Shown: in pieces, positions 34,283 through 43,012 of the stretch
Position numbering within the stretch: position 1 is the stretch's first letter
How the letters are laid out: each line of letters opens with the position of its first letter
Source of the DNA: an uncultured Acidimicrobiales bacterium
Lineage (GTDB): Bacteria > Actinomycetota > Acidimicrobiia > Acidimicrobiales > SZUA-35
Assembly: GCA_937997485.1 (NCBI GenBank)
Contig: CALKTH010000012.1
Coordinates: 16,111-80,110, forward strand
Direction of reading: 5' to 3'
DNA length: 64,000 nucleotides
Translations under genes and position numbers: made by a program
The notes under the pieces: model-generated
Database searches by the model: none
The model's input: only the letters and a program-made list of their open reading frames with translations
What the model was told of the DNA's origin: nothing

Positions 34283-35638
34283 ATGGCCAAACAGCGGAAG
34301 CAATTCGTGTGTCGAGACTGCGGAGCGGTCGCTCCGACGTGGACCGGTCAGTGTGCGAGCTGTTCGGGGTGGGCCACGATCGACGAGGTGCACGCACCCC
34401 GCGGCGGAAGCTCCTCTCCGGTGGCGAACCTCGACCTCCCTCCGCTGTCGAGCTTCGACTTCTCCGGCGCCATTCCCGTGCCGACTGGGCTTGATGAGGT
34501 TGATCGCGTACTCGGCGGCGGCGTGGTTCCTGGCGGCGTCACGCTGATCAGCGGCGAACCCGGCATCGGGAAATCGACGCTCACGCTGCAGCTCTCTATG
34601 TCTATGGCCGCGACTGGGGCTGGTGTCCTGTTGGTCACCGGCGAAGAAGCACCCGCCCAGGTCGCCTCTCGCGCCAGCCGCATCGGTGAGGTGCCACCTT
34701 CCCTTGCCGTGCTCGACGACACCTCCACCGACGCCATCGTCGGCGCCATGCAGAGCACTCGCCCCGCGCTCATCGTTATCGACTCGATCCAGACGCTCCG
34801 AGCCGATGGGGTGGAGGCGGCGCCGGGCTCGATCTCCCAGGTGCGTGAAGCAGCAGCCCGGATTGTCGAAGCGGCGAAGCGGCACAGCGTCTCGGTCATC
34901 CTCATCGGACACGTCACCAAGGATGGCAACCTCGCTGGCCCCCGCCTGCTCGAGCATGTCGTCGACACCGTCCTCTCCTTCACTGGCGATCGCCACCACG
35001 ATCTCCGCTTTCTCCGAACCGTCAAGCACCGTTTCGGTCCGACCTCTGAGGTTGGGCTCTTCGAGATGACCGGCCTCGGGCTCGAGGCGGTCACCGACCC
35101 GAGCGCCCGCTTCCTGAGCGATCGTCGAGCGGGTGCCCCCGGCTCGGTCGTCGTGCCTGCACTTGATGGACACCGGCCCGTCCTCGTGGAGGTCCAGTCA
35201 TTGGTGATTCCGACGGGGGAGCGCCCGGGAACCTTCGTCGGCCAGGGAGTTGCGTCTGGTCGGCTCAAACAAGTGGGTGCAGTGCTCGAAGCGCGAGCGG
35301 GCGTGAAGCTCTTCGGCAAGGAGATCTTCATCTCAGCAGCCGGAGGAGCCGAGGCCACCGATCCTGGCGTCGATTTGGCCATGGCTCTGGCCATTGTTTC
35401 GGCGGTGGCCGAGGATCCGCTCCCGCCAGATCTTGTCGCCTTTGGCGAGATAGGGCTTGCTGGAGAGATCCGCTCGGTTCCCCAGGCTGAGCGACGGCTG
35501 CACGAAGCGTTTCGGTTGGGATTCCGGACCGCCGTGGTCCCTCGCTCTGTTCCCGACGGGCCAACTGGTCTGCGTCTCGTTCGAGTCGACGATCTCCCGT
35601 CGGCACTGGTCAGATTCAATGCTCGAGCGAATCGTTGA
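34283..35638 (+). CDS. radA: DNA repair protein RadA
   Basis: A 451-residue RadA/Sms recombination helicase. It has an N-terminal zinc finger (FVCRDCGAV ... GQCASCSGW), a RecA-like core with Walker A ISGEPGIGKSTLTLQL and Walker B ALIVIDSIQT, and a C-terminal Lon-protease-like domain (VGQGVASGRLKQVGAVLEAR, DLAMALAIVSAVAED). The RadA-specific KNRFG motif reads KHRFGPTSEVG, one residue off consensus. Followed by disA, the common pairing in actinobacteria and Firmicutes. Confidence 0.95.
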   Translation: MAKQRKQFVCRDCGAVAPTWTGQCASCSGWATIDEVHAPRGGSSSPVANLDLPPLSSFDFSGAIPVPTGLDEVDRVLGGGVVPGGVTLISGEPGIGKSTLTLQLSMSMAATGAGVLLVTGEEAPAQVASRASRIGEVPPSLAVLDDTSTDAIVGAMQSTRPALIVIDSIQTLRADGVEAAPGSISQVREAAARIVEAAKRHSVSVILIGHVTKDGNLAGPRLLEHVVDTVLSFTGDRHHDLRFLRTVKHRFGPTSEVGLFEMTGLGLEAVTDPSARFLSDRRAGAPGSVVVPALDGHRPVLVEVQSLVIPTGERPGTFVGQGVASGRLKQVGAVLEARAGVKLFGKEIFISAAGGAEATDPGVDLAMALAIVSAVAEDPLPPDLVAFGEIGLAGEIRSVPQAERRLHEAFRLGFRTAVVPRSVPDGPTGLRLVRVDDLPSALVRFNARANR

Positions 35639-35722
35639 GCGGGGCAGGATGGCCGCCCTCCGGGGATTCGAGCGGACGGACTCAGCGAAACAGGTGTCAC
35701 TCACATGAACTACGCTGATGGG

Positions 35723-36787
35723 ATGGATACCCGCGTCGATCGAGCCTTGTTGCGTGCTCTCGGTCAGGTCGCGCCCGGTTCTCCCATGCGGGACGGGCTC
35801 GATCGCGTGTTGCAATCGGGACGTGGTGGCCTCATCGTCATTGGCGATGGCCCTGATGTTCTGAACATCTGCTCCGGCGGGTTCTTGCTCGACGCAGCGT
35901 TCACACCTCAACGCCTCTCCGAGCTGGCGAAGATGGACGGGGCCATCATCCTGGCGACCGACGGCAGCCGCATCGCCCGGGCCAATGTGCACCTGGTGCC
36001 GAACCCGAACGTACCCACCGCAGAAACCGGAACCCGGCACCGAACCGCTGAGCGTGTCGCCCGAAGTCTGAACGTTCCAGTGATCGCCGTGTCGGAGTCT
36101 CGAAAAGAAATCCAGGTCTACGTCGGCGAGCAGCGCCATCCGCTCGAGCCGGTCAGCCGTCTGCTTGAACGTTCGAATCAAGCACTGCAGACGCTCGAGC
36201 GCTATCGCAACCGACTCAGCCAGGTCAGCAACGAGCTCTCCGTGCACGAGATCGACGACCTCGTCACCCTGAGCGATGTGGTCGAGGTGCTCCAGCGATC
36301 AGAGATGGTGATGCGCATCGCCAATGAGATCGAGCGCAACCTCATCGAGCTCGGCTCCGACGGCCGTCTCGTTCGCCTCCAACTGGAAGAGCTGATGGGT
36401 GGCGTCGTCGACGAACGACGCCTCCTGATTCGCGACTACTTCGTCGAGGAGTCCAGCTTCTCGATCGAAGATGCCATGCAGTCGCTCAGCAACCTCGACG
36501 ACGAAACACTGTTCGACACCCAAGCTCTTGCCCGCATGCTGCACCTGCCCGATGAAGAGGCCGACATCGACGACTCGTTGTCTCCTCGTGGCCATCGCCT
36601 GCTGGGCAAGCTGCCGCGAATGACCGAACCGCTTGTCGAGCGGGTCGTTGAGCGCTTCGGAACGCTGGCCAGCGTCGTCAAGGCCGCTCCCGAGGAGCTT
36701 CTCGAGATCGAAGGCATGCAGGCAGTCCGGCTCGGCGATCCTGCCGAGGCCTTGGCTCGCATCGTGCGAGCCTCTGACAGCAACTAG
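35723..36787 (+). CDS. disA: Diadenylate cyclase DisA (DNA integrity scanning protein)
   Basis: A 354-residue c-di-AMP synthase. The DAC domain has LAKMDGAIILATDG (DGA motif) and TGTRHRTAERVA (RHR motif); a helical linker and a C-terminal HhH region (VVERFGTLASVVKAAPEELL) follow. DisA forms octamers that sense branched DNA and make c-di-AMP. The second ATG (35723) is chosen because the family starts close to ALGQVAPGS and TACGCT lies 6 bases upstream (leaderless); ATG 35705 is the alternative. It overlaps the convergent Crp gene by 4 bases. Confidence 0.93.
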   Translation: MDTRVDRALLRALGQVAPGSPMRDGLDRVLQSGRGGLIVIGDGPDVLNICSGGFLLDAAFTPQRLSELAKMDGAIILATDGSRIARANVHLVPNPNVPTAETGTRHRTAERVARSLNVPVIAVSESRKEIQVYVGEQRHPLEPVSRLLERSNQALQTLERYRNRLSQVSNELSVHEIDDLVTLSDVVEVLQRSEMVMRIANEIERNLIELGSDGRLVRLQLEELMGGVVDERRLLIRDYFVEESSFSIEDAMQSLSNLDDETLFDTQALARMLHLPDEEADIDDSLSPRGHRLLGKLPRMTEPLVERVVERFGTLASVVKAAPEELLEIEGMQAVRLGDPAEALARIVRASDSN

Positions 36788-37443
36788 CGAGCCCGCAGCT
36801 CCATCTGGTCCCGCTTGAGAATCTGGTAGCGGCGGTCTCGCTGCTCGAGCCATCCGAGGCGTACGAAACTGGCGATGGCCTTGTTCACGCGTTCTCGACT
36901 GGCGCCGACCATGCCCGCGAGCTCTTCCTGCGTGACAGGCAAGGCGAAATCATCCTGATCCCCGGCGATCTCCAGCAGTCGCTTGGCGGTTCGGCCGGTG
37001 ACGTCGAGGAATACCGAGTCGGCGAGGACACCGTCCATGGCCCGCAGCCGGTTGGCCAGCAACGCCACGACTCGCCAGAGCTGGCCCGGGTCTTCTTCGT
37101 AGATCTTGCGCAACGGGGCGTAAGGAATAGCGATGGCCTCGGAAGGCTCGAGGGCTCGCGCATCGGTGGATCGGTTCTGGCCATCAAAGAGCGGCATCTC
37201 ACCGAAGAGGTCGCCGTCTTCCATCAGGGCCACGACCGACTCACGCCCATCGATGGAGCGATTCACCATGGCAATACGCCCGCTGAGTGTGACGTACAGG
37301 TGATCGGGCTCGTCGTTCTCGCCGAAGAGCACGTCACCTCGCTTGAGCTGCAGGCTCTCGGACTCCTTCGCCAACGTTTCGAGCGTTTCGTCCTGGAAAT
37401 CGGCGAACAGTTCGATGGAGCGGAGAAGCTGTGAATCGACCAT
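36784..37443 (-). CDS. Crp/Fnr-family transcription factor
   Basis: A 219-residue regulator. The cyclic-nucleotide-binding fold covers residues about 10-125 (DEPDHLYVTLSGRIAMVNRS, LFGEMPLFDGQNRSTDARAL; the phosphate-cassette-like GEMPLFDGQNRST resembles cAMP-binding members). The winged HTH is PVTQEELAGMVGASRERVNK. No Fnr-type cysteines are seen. A TGTGA-N6-TCACA-like site lies 24 bases upstream, so autoregulation is likely. It resembles actinobacterial GlxR/Crp. Confidence 0.9.
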   Translation of the reverse strand: MVDSQLLRSIELFADFQDETLETLAKESESLQLKRGDVLFGENDEPDHLYVTLSGRIAMVNRSIDGRESVVALMEDGDLFGEMPLFDGQNRSTDARALEPSEAIAIPYAPLRKIYEEDPGQLWRVVALLANRLRAMDGVLADSVFLDVTGRTAKRLLEIAGDQDDFALPVTQEELAGMVGASRERVNKAIASFVRLGWLEQRDRRYQILKRDQMELRAR

Positions 37444-37466
37444 TCAGAGAACGGTATCCGAACCGG

Positions 37467-37482
37467 AGTGGTGCATGTCACA
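37467..37482. promoter_or_regulatory. Candidate Crp/GlxR operator
   Basis: AGTGGTGCATGTCACA fits TGTGA-N6-TCACA with two mismatches and keeps GTG-N8-CAC. It lies in the gap between the divergent Crp gene and ispD, so it could affect both. Confidence 0.45.
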
Positions 37483-37584
37483 TGTCCGTCGGAAGATCCC
37501 CAACGGACAGGAGACTCGACTCCGAATCTCCAGCGATCTCGTCCATCCCGAGACTGTCCGATCACAGCGATATCGTTGCCCGGC

Positions 37585-38205
37585 ATGAAACTCTGGTCGA
37601 TCGTGGTCGCTGGCGGGTCCGGCGCACGGTTTGGTCGGCTCAAACAGCTGGAGCCTCTCAGGGACCGGCGCGTGCTCGACTGGTCGGTCGACGCAATGAG
37701 CCTCGCTGGTCCGGTCGTCCTTGTGGTTCCCGCCTCCGAGGCCGAACGAACGGACCTGCCCGGTGATGTGATCGTCGCTGGGGGAGCGTCGCGCTCCGCC
37801 TCGGTGCGAGCTGGCCTCGACGCCGTTCCTGCTCAGGCAACGCACGTTCTGATTCACGATGGCGCACGTCCCCTCGTCTCCGCAGCGATCGTGGACCGCG
37901 TCACCGCGGCCCTCGCCGCGGGCGCTGACGCCGTAGTGCCGGTGATCCCGGTGACGGACACGCTTCGCGACGTCACCGGTCATGCGGTCGACCGCTCGCA
38001 GTTCGTCGCAGTGCAGACGCCTCAGGGATTCGAGCTCTCCATCCTGCGACGGGCACACGGCGCAGATGCCGATGCGACCGACGACGCAACACTGATCGAT
38101 CAGCTTGGCGGCTCCGTGGTTCACGTCGATGGCGAGCCGCAGAACCTGAAGATCACACAGCCAACCGATCTCTCACTCGCTGAGGTACTGCTCGATGCCC
38201 GCTGA
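37585..38205 (+). CDS. ispD: 2-C-methyl-D-erythritol 4-phosphate cytidylyltransferase
   Basis: A 206-residue IspD of the MEP isoprenoid pathway. Signatures: IVVAGGSGARFGRLKQLEPL (CTP loop), VAGGASRSASVRAGLDA, VLIHDGARPLVS, VAVQTPQGFE and KITQPTDLSLAE. The loop reads LKQ where PKQ is common. It overlaps ispF by 11 bases, giving an ispD-ispF-rlmB operon. TATCGT ends 8 bases before the ATG and no Shine-Dalgarno is visible. Confidence 0.93.
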   Translation: MKLWSIVVAGGSGARFGRLKQLEPLRDRRVLDWSVDAMSLAGPVVLVVPASEAERTDLPGDVIVAGGASRSASVRAGLDAVPAQATHVLIHDGARPLVSAAIVDRVTAALAAGADAVVPVIPVTDTLRDVTGHAVDRSQFVAVQTPQGFELSILRRAHGADADATDDATLIDQLGGSVVHVDGEPQNLKITQPTDLSLAEVLLDAR

Positions 38206-38755
38206 GCTCACGTCCGCCGAGATCCCGTTCCGAGTCGGACAAGGTTTCGACGTTCATCCGTTCTCCGACGATCCCGAACGAGTGCTCGTGCTTGGCGGCG
38301 TCCGGTTTCCTGATGCCACCGGTCTGGTCGGTCACAGTGATGCCGATGTCATCGCCCACGCCTGCACCGACGCCATCCTTGGCGCAGCCGGCTTGGGAGA
38401 TATCGGGCAACTCTTCCCCGATACGTCGGCGGATTTTGCCGGCGCCGACAGCATCGAGCTGTTGGAAGAGGCAACTCGACGAGTGAACGGCGCAGGTTGG
38501 GTCGTGGGTAACGTCGACTGCACGGTCATCCTCGACCGACCGAAACTCGCACCCGTGCGCCAACAGATGCACGACAGACTGTCGGCCGCCGTTGGCGCAC
38601 CAGTCTCGGTGAAGGGCAAACGAACTGAGGGCGTGGCCGGCCTCGGCGGGGGCATCCAGTGCCACGCCGTTGCTCTCCTTGTCCGAGCCCCATCATCACC
38701 CGCTCGATCTCTTGCGGCACCCGAGAACGACACCACTGAAGGATTTCCATCATGA
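38195..38755 (+). CDS. ispF: 2-C-methyl-D-erythritol 2,4-cyclodiphosphate synthase
   Basis: A 186-residue IspF. Zinc and substrate motifs are complete: RVGQGFDVHPFSD (Asp, His), GLVGHSDADVIAHACTDAIL (His) and KGKRTEGVAGLGGGIQCHAV. About 25 extra residues follow the core at the C-terminus. It works two steps after IspD in the MEP pathway. Its stop overlaps rlmB by 4 bases. Confidence 0.95.
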   Translation: MPAELTSAEIPFRVGQGFDVHPFSDDPERVLVLGGVRFPDATGLVGHSDADVIAHACTDAILGAAGLGDIGQLFPDTSADFAGADSIELLEEATRRVNGAGWVVGNVDCTVILDRPKLAPVRQQMHDRLSAAVGAPVSVKGKRTEGVAGLGGGIQCHAVALLVRAPSSPARSLAAPENDTTEGFPS

Positions 38756-39717
38756 GCACCAATCGAGGCAAGGGCGGCAACCGAGGCCGTAGTGGCGGTC
38801 CTGCATCAGGCGGCAAACCCGGCGGCGCCGGCAAGCCAGCCGGCAAGCGAGGAGGCGCACCCCGTGCGGCGGGGCGAAATACTGGTCCGAGCCCGAAGAG
38901 TGCCAGCGCTCGTGCGGCCAAGAAGTCGACCGGTCGTCCCAGTGGCAATCGCCGCTCGCCCGCAGCCAAGCGTGGACTGGGTGGCGATCAAGTCGAGGGA
39001 CGCCAGGCCGTGCGCGAACTCTTGCTCGCCGGCACCCGGCGAATCAGAGAGGTGATGGTGATCGAGGATCTTGCTCCGGCCGACATTCTCGATGACATCA
39101 ACGAACTGGCGTTGGACATGAAGGTGCCCTTGCGGCCGGTGACCCATCGCCGTTTCGATGGCGAGGCGCTCACCGAATCGCACCAGGGCGTGCTCGCCCG
39201 GGCTCAGCCATTGCCCGAGCACGAGCTTGACGATCTCGCCAAGGTCAAGAATGCCTTTCTCCTCGTTCTCGATGGCGTGACGGATCCCGGCAACCTCGGC
39301 GCCATTCTTCGCACCGCTGAGTGCGCAGGCGTCACCGGCGTGGTGCTCCCTCGCCACCGCGCGGTGCACATCAGCCCAACCGTGACCAAGACTGCCGCGG
39401 GCGCAATCGAATACGTGCCCATGGCCATTGTTGGCGGTGTTCCCGCCGCACTCAGCCGGCTGAAGGACCTCAATGTCTTCACCGTCGGTCTTGACATGGA
39501 GGGCGATACCTCGATGTTCGAGCTCCCCATCAGCGATGGACGCCCCGTGGCGTTGGTGCTCGGAGCTGAGGGCAAGGGCTTGTCTCGGTTGGCGAAGGAG
39601 CGAGTCGATGCCCTGGCATCCATCCCGATGGGTGGCCAACTCAACAGCCTGAACGTGGCGATGGCCGGAGCGGTGGCGTGCTTCGAAGTCCGGCGAAGTC
39701 GGGATTCGCGCTCGTGA
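38752..39717 (+). CDS. rlmB: 23S rRNA (guanosine-2'-O-)-methyltransferase RlmB-like (SpoU)
   Basis: A 321-residue SpoU enzyme with a basic Gly/Ser/Lys-rich tail at residues 1-75, a substrate-binding domain (GRQAVRELLLAGTRRIREVM) and a knotted SAM domain with the three SpoU motifs: DPGNLGAILRTAE, LVLGAEGKGLSRL and IPMGGQLNSLNVAMA. It is coupled to ispF by a 4-base overlap. cysS, often between ispF and rlmB in actinobacteria, is absent here. Confidence 0.92.
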   Translation: MSTNRGKGGNRGRSGGPASGGKPGGAGKPAGKRGGAPRAAGRNTGPSPKSASARAAKKSTGRPSGNRRSPAAKRGLGGDQVEGRQAVRELLLAGTRRIREVMVIEDLAPADILDDINELALDMKVPLRPVTHRRFDGEALTESHQGVLARAQPLPEHELDDLAKVKNAFLLVLDGVTDPGNLGAILRTAECAGVTGVVLPRHRAVHISPTVTKTAAGAIEYVPMAIVGGVPAALSRLKDLNVFTVGLDMEGDTSMFELPISDGRPVALVLGAEGKGLSRLAKERVDALASIPMGGQLNSLNVAMAGAVACFEVRRSRDSRS

Positions 39718-40679
39718 CATCGGCGTATGTCGCCTGGGACGGGAACGAGTACCCATGGCCGCCGCCCAGCGGTTGGTATCGGGGCTCGGATGGCCGGTGG
39801 TGGCCCGAAGGCCACGGGCCAGGTGCAGACCAGGCGGTGGCGACCCCCGAGACTGCAGCCGAAGCGACACCGAGCATCCCGGCCGCGCCGAGCGTCGAGA
39901 GCTTCCGGCCACCTGCCGCTGCAAGTGAGCCAGTCGCGCCGCCGGTTGCATCAGCTGTCGACAGCGCCGAACTTGGCTCCGCCTCCCTGCCTCCAGGATC
40001 GACACCCAGTTCTCGGTCGAACGGACGTGGCCCGTTCCTGGCAGCGATCGGCATCGGTGTCGTGCTTGTGGCCGTCGTCGCTGGTGTCTTCGCGTTTCTC
40101 GGCTCGACCGACACAGTCGACGATGCCGTGGCGACCACCATTCCCGCCACGACCGACGAGGACTTCGTCACCACCACGTCCGCGCCCGGGGCGACGACAA
40201 CCTCAATCCGGACGGGTCGCGGTTCGGCCAGCGAGCCCTACGAGATCGGTGAGAGCTTCGAGATCCGGTATCAGCTCTTCGACGAGGACGAGAAGGTCTG
40301 GGCCATGTCCGTCGTCGGGCCGGCGGTTGATCAAACCGATGCCGTGCTCGCCGAGAACCAGTTCAACGAGCCACCGCCTGAGGGTCAGCGCTTCATGGTG
40401 GCGCCAATGCGGATCACCTACGTGTCCGGGCCCGAACTCTCCGACCTGTTTGACTTCTCATTCAAGGCGATCGGGAGCGAGCGAGTCGTCCGCACCACCT
40501 TCGATCCGTCGTGCGGGGTATTGCCGAACGGGCTCGACGTCCTCGGTGAACTTGGTCCCGGTGGAACGCTTGAAGGCACGGTGTGCTGGGTCGTGCCCGA
40601 GGATGAGATCGGCACGCACGTGATGGCGATCGAGGTCTTCTTCTCCGACCTCGACACGTGGGTTGAACTCACCGAGTGA
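39714..40679 (+). CDS. Membrane-anchored protein with DUF2510-like N-terminus and Ig-like domain
   Basis: A 321-residue protein. The N-terminus is Trp/Pro-rich (YPWPPPSGWYRGSDGRWWPE), like short DUF2510-type segments. A Pro/Ala linker and one transmembrane helix follow (FLAAIGIGVVLVAVVAGVFA), then a Thr-rich linker and a C-terminal domain resembling DUF4352 (GSASEPYEIGESFEI, EGQRFMVAPMRITY, GTLEGTVCWVVPEDE). The function of such domains is unclear. The GTG start overlaps the rlmB stop by 4 bases. Confidence 0.7.
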   Translation: MTSAYVAWDGNEYPWPPPSGWYRGSDGRWWPEGHGPGADQAVATPETAAEATPSIPAAPSVESFRPPAAASEPVAPPVASAVDSAELGSASLPPGSTPSSRSNGRGPFLAAIGIGVVLVAVVAGVFAFLGSTDTVDDAVATTIPATTDEDFVTTTSAPGATTTSIRTGRGSASEPYEIGESFEIRYQLFDEDEKVWAMSVVGPAVDQTDAVLAENQFNEPPPEGQRFMVAPMRITYVSGPELSDLFDFSFKAIGSERVVRTTFDPSCGVLPNGLDVLGELGPGGTLEGTVCWVVPEDEIGTHVMAIEVFFSDLDTWVELTE

Positions 40680-40731
40680 GTCGCTCCGCCGCAAGATGGC
40701 GCCGGGGGAGAGCGAGTGGAGAAGGGAGATC

Positions 40732-40808
40732 TGGAGCCCGAAGTGGGATTCGAACCCACGACATCTGCTTTACAAGAGCAGCGCTCTGGCCAACTGAGCT
40801 ATCCGGGC
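40732..40808 (-). tRNA. tRNA-Thr (anticodon TGT)
   Basis: The reverse strand folds as a cloverleaf: acceptor GCCCGGA/TTCGGGC with one G-T pair, D stem GCTC/GAGC, anticodon stem CTGCT/AGCAG with loop CTTGTAA (anticodon TGT, reads ACA), T stem GTGGG/CCCAC, discriminator T. The 3' CCA is encoded, unlike in the tRNA-Thr at 1467. Confidence 0.95.
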
Positions 40809-40929
40809 CGGGGGCGACAGTGTAACGGTCGCCCTGGGCAAGCTCCGGCCCTTTGGGCGTTCCCGATGCTAAAACAGGGGCTCGAACATCGGCGCCGCCG
40901 GTGATGTGCGACTTTCACGGGGAGAGAAG

Positions 40930-41544
40930 ATGACCGCAGGAGCCCATGATGCGGGCGGAGGCATTGGCCGATCGGCGGGAACAGAGGCAGTCAAAGGCCT
41001 ACTCGTTCTTGCTGCCGTGGTCATTGTTGGCCTCTTTCTGATGGTCAAGGGTCTGGGGGACAACGAGACTGTCGCCGCGAACGCCGACGCTCCGACCACG
41101 GCAACGACCACCCCGGCCGACGATGTCGAGACATCCGACGATGCAGTTGCGGGCGACGATGCGGCCCCCGACGATGCTGAGACCATCACCACGCTCGCCC
41201 CGGCCGATTCAGAAACGACACTGCCACCTCGCCGTGATCCCGCAACGGTCACGGTCCTGACCGTGAACGGCGGTACGGGTGTCGGCGGTATCGCTGGTCG
41301 TGCATCAACGATTGTGGCTCAGTCCAACTACGCGACTGCCACGCCGACGAACGCCAGCGGCGGCCCATCAGCGGTGTATTTCGCTGAGGGCTACGAGAGC
41401 GATGCTCGGGCTGTCGCCGAACTCTTCAACGTCGATCCGGACACTGTGGTGCGTGCCCTCGACCCTGCAGCGCCGCCCGTCGACGACCTCCAGGGCGCCA
41501 ACATCGTCGTGTATCTCGGTGCGGACGGTGTGCTGAAGGCCTAA
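40930..41544 (+). CDS. LytR C-terminal-domain protein, single-pass
   Basis: A 204-residue protein. After a short Gly-rich N-terminus it has one transmembrane helix (AVKGLLVLAAVVIVGLFLMV), a Thr/Ala/Asp-rich linker and a LytR_C domain (TVTVLTVNGGTGVGGIAGRA, QSNYATATPTNAS, AVYFAEGYESDARAVAELFN). LytR_C domains occur in wall-linked actinobacterial proteins, usually without catalysis. ATG 40930 has a purine-rich GGGGAGAGAAG directly upstream. It is divergent from tRNA-Thr. Confidence 0.85.
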   Translation: MTAGAHDAGGGIGRSAGTEAVKGLLVLAAVVIVGLFLMVKGLGDNETVAANADAPTTATTTPADDVETSDDAVAGDDAAPDDAETITTLAPADSETTLPPRRDPATVTVLTVNGGTGVGGIAGRASTIVAQSNYATATPTNASGGPSAVYFAEGYESDARAVAELFNVDPDTVVRALDPAAPPVDDLQGANIVVYLGADGVLKA

Positions 41545-41635
41545 CGCTCGTTCCCAGAGCAAGCGGCCCACCGAGTCAGAGTCGGAGTCTGCGCCCGCTG
41601 GCATATGCACGCCAGCTCGTGAGTACGGTTGCGGC

Positions 41636-42649
41636 ATGGCCAACCCGAAGCGGCGCGTGGTCGTTGCGTTCGACAAATTCCGGGGCTCTGCCTCCGCCCA
41701 GACGTTGGTCGATGCCGTCTGCGATGCGGCGCGCCAGCAGGGTTGGGACGCCGACGGCGTGCCACTGGCCGACGGTGGCGAAGGCTCGCTCGAGGTCGTC
41801 GGCGGGGCCAACAAGGTGACGCGAGTCACCGATGCGCTTGGAGATCCGGTCGATGCGACGTGGCGCCTCGATGGCCGGACAGCATTCATCGAGATGGCGA
41901 CCGCAGCCGGACTGCAACTGGTGGGCGGCAAGGATGAGAATGATCCGATCGGTGCCGACACCACCGGCGTCGGCGAACTCATCAGCACAGCGATCGAGCT
42001 CGGAGCTCGCACCATCTACGTCCTCCTCGGCGGCTCGGCGACAACCGATGGGGGGCTGGGCGCCGTCCGTGCTCTGCCGCCGGCACCACGGCTCAAAGAG
42101 ATCGAGATCGTCGTCGCTAGCGATGTCCGTACCCGGTTCACCGAGGCCGGAGTTGTGTTCGGCCCGCAGAAGGGCGCAACTCCAGCGCAGGTCACGCTGC
42201 TCACCCGTCGTCTGGAACGTCTCGTGCAGATGTACGAGGAGGACTACGGCGTCGACGTCTCTGTCGTGACCGGTGCTGGGGCAGCCGGTGGGCTGGCTGG
42301 AGGGCTGCTTGCCCTCGGCGCCCGGATCGAATCCGGCTTCGACGTTCTGGCCGAGCATGTCCGTCTCGACGAACTCCTTGTCGGCGCCGACTTGGTGATC
42401 ACGGGGGAGGGGCTCCTCGACGACGAGTCCTTCAACGGCAAGGTCGTCGGTGGTGTCTCGACATGGGCTGCGTCCGAAGGCGTGCCCGTTCTCGCCATCG
42501 TGGGAGCGGCAGATGCCGGTGTCGACGTGCCGGATGATGTCGAAGTCGTCTCCCTCACCGAACGGTTCGGGCTCGATGCCTCGATGAGCAATGCGGTTGG
42601 GCTGACCGTCGAGATCGCCTCAGAGGCATTGCGGGGCCACATGCCCTGA
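41636..42649 (+). CDS. Glycerate kinase (GarK/GlxK type)
   Basis: A 337-residue glycerate kinase of the GarK/GlxK family: VVVAFDKFRGSASAQTLVDA, VPLADGGEGSLEVV, GLQLVGG, DTTGVGELISTAIELGARTI, LLGGSATTDGGLG, GVVFGPQKGATPAQV, TGAGAAGGLAGGLLALGARI and TGEGLLDDESFNGK. It phosphorylates glycerate at C2. No other glycerate or glyoxylate gene is near. A strong terminator follows. Confidence 0.92.
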   Translation: MANPKRRVVVAFDKFRGSASAQTLVDAVCDAARQQGWDADGVPLADGGEGSLEVVGGANKVTRVTDALGDPVDATWRLDGRTAFIEMATAAGLQLVGGKDENDPIGADTTGVGELISTAIELGARTIYVLLGGSATTDGGLGAVRALPPAPRLKEIEIVVASDVRTRFTEAGVVFGPQKGATPAQVTLLTRRLERLVQMYEEDYGVDVSVVTGAGAAGGLAGGLLALGARIESGFDVLAEHVRLDELLVGADLVITGEGLLDDESFNGKVVGGVSTWAASEGVPVLAIVGAADAGVDVPDDVEVVSLTERFGLDASMSNAVGLTVEIASEALRGHMP

Positions 42650-42673
42650 GCGGCATGTGGCCCCAAAAACCAT

Positions 42674-42703
42674 GCAGGACCCCCGCGCGGACAGGGGTCC
42701 TGC
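42674..42703. terminator. Hairpin terminator between convergent genes
   Basis: GCAGGACCCC (42674-42683) pairs with GGGGTCCTGC (42694-42703). It lies between the glycerate kinase stop and the leftward small gene at 42785, so it may serve both directions. Confidence 0.7.
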
Positions 42704-42784
42704 TTCCAGCAGTGCACTTGTGAAGCTGAGCCGGGCGGGCAACTCAGCTTGGTCGGCGAGCGAGGGACAAGCCGACGGGCACTG

Positions 42785-43012
42785 TCAGGCTGGCATCCGG
42801 AGATCGTGGGTTTGGAATTCGTGCGCCTGACGGCGACGAACCTCCACGAGTGCTCCGGCAATGACCCACCAGGGGTCGTCGTTTTCCTCAACCTCATCGC
42901 TCGTCTGGGCCACAGCGGCCACAGCGTCACTCAAGGGGGTGTCAGATAGAAGATGAATCAACTCAGCGAGACGCCCGGTGGGTGTCTCGAGGAGTGGTGT
43001 AATGGGCTGCAT
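42785..43012 (-). CDS. Small hypothetical protein (75 aa)
   Basis: I do not recognise this protein. It is soluble, acidic in the middle (SDEVEENDDPWW) and predicted mostly helical (GRLAELIHLLSDTPLSDAVA, VIAGALVEVRRRQAHEFQ). ATG 43012 is supported by GGAG with an 8-base spacer. It reads away from groEL; its promoter would lie in the same long gap. Conservation would decide whether it is real. Confidence 0.5.
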   Translation of the reverse strand: MQPITPLLETPTGRLAELIHLLSDTPLSDAVAAVAQTSDEVEENDDPWWVIAGALVEVRRRQAHEFQTHDLRMPA

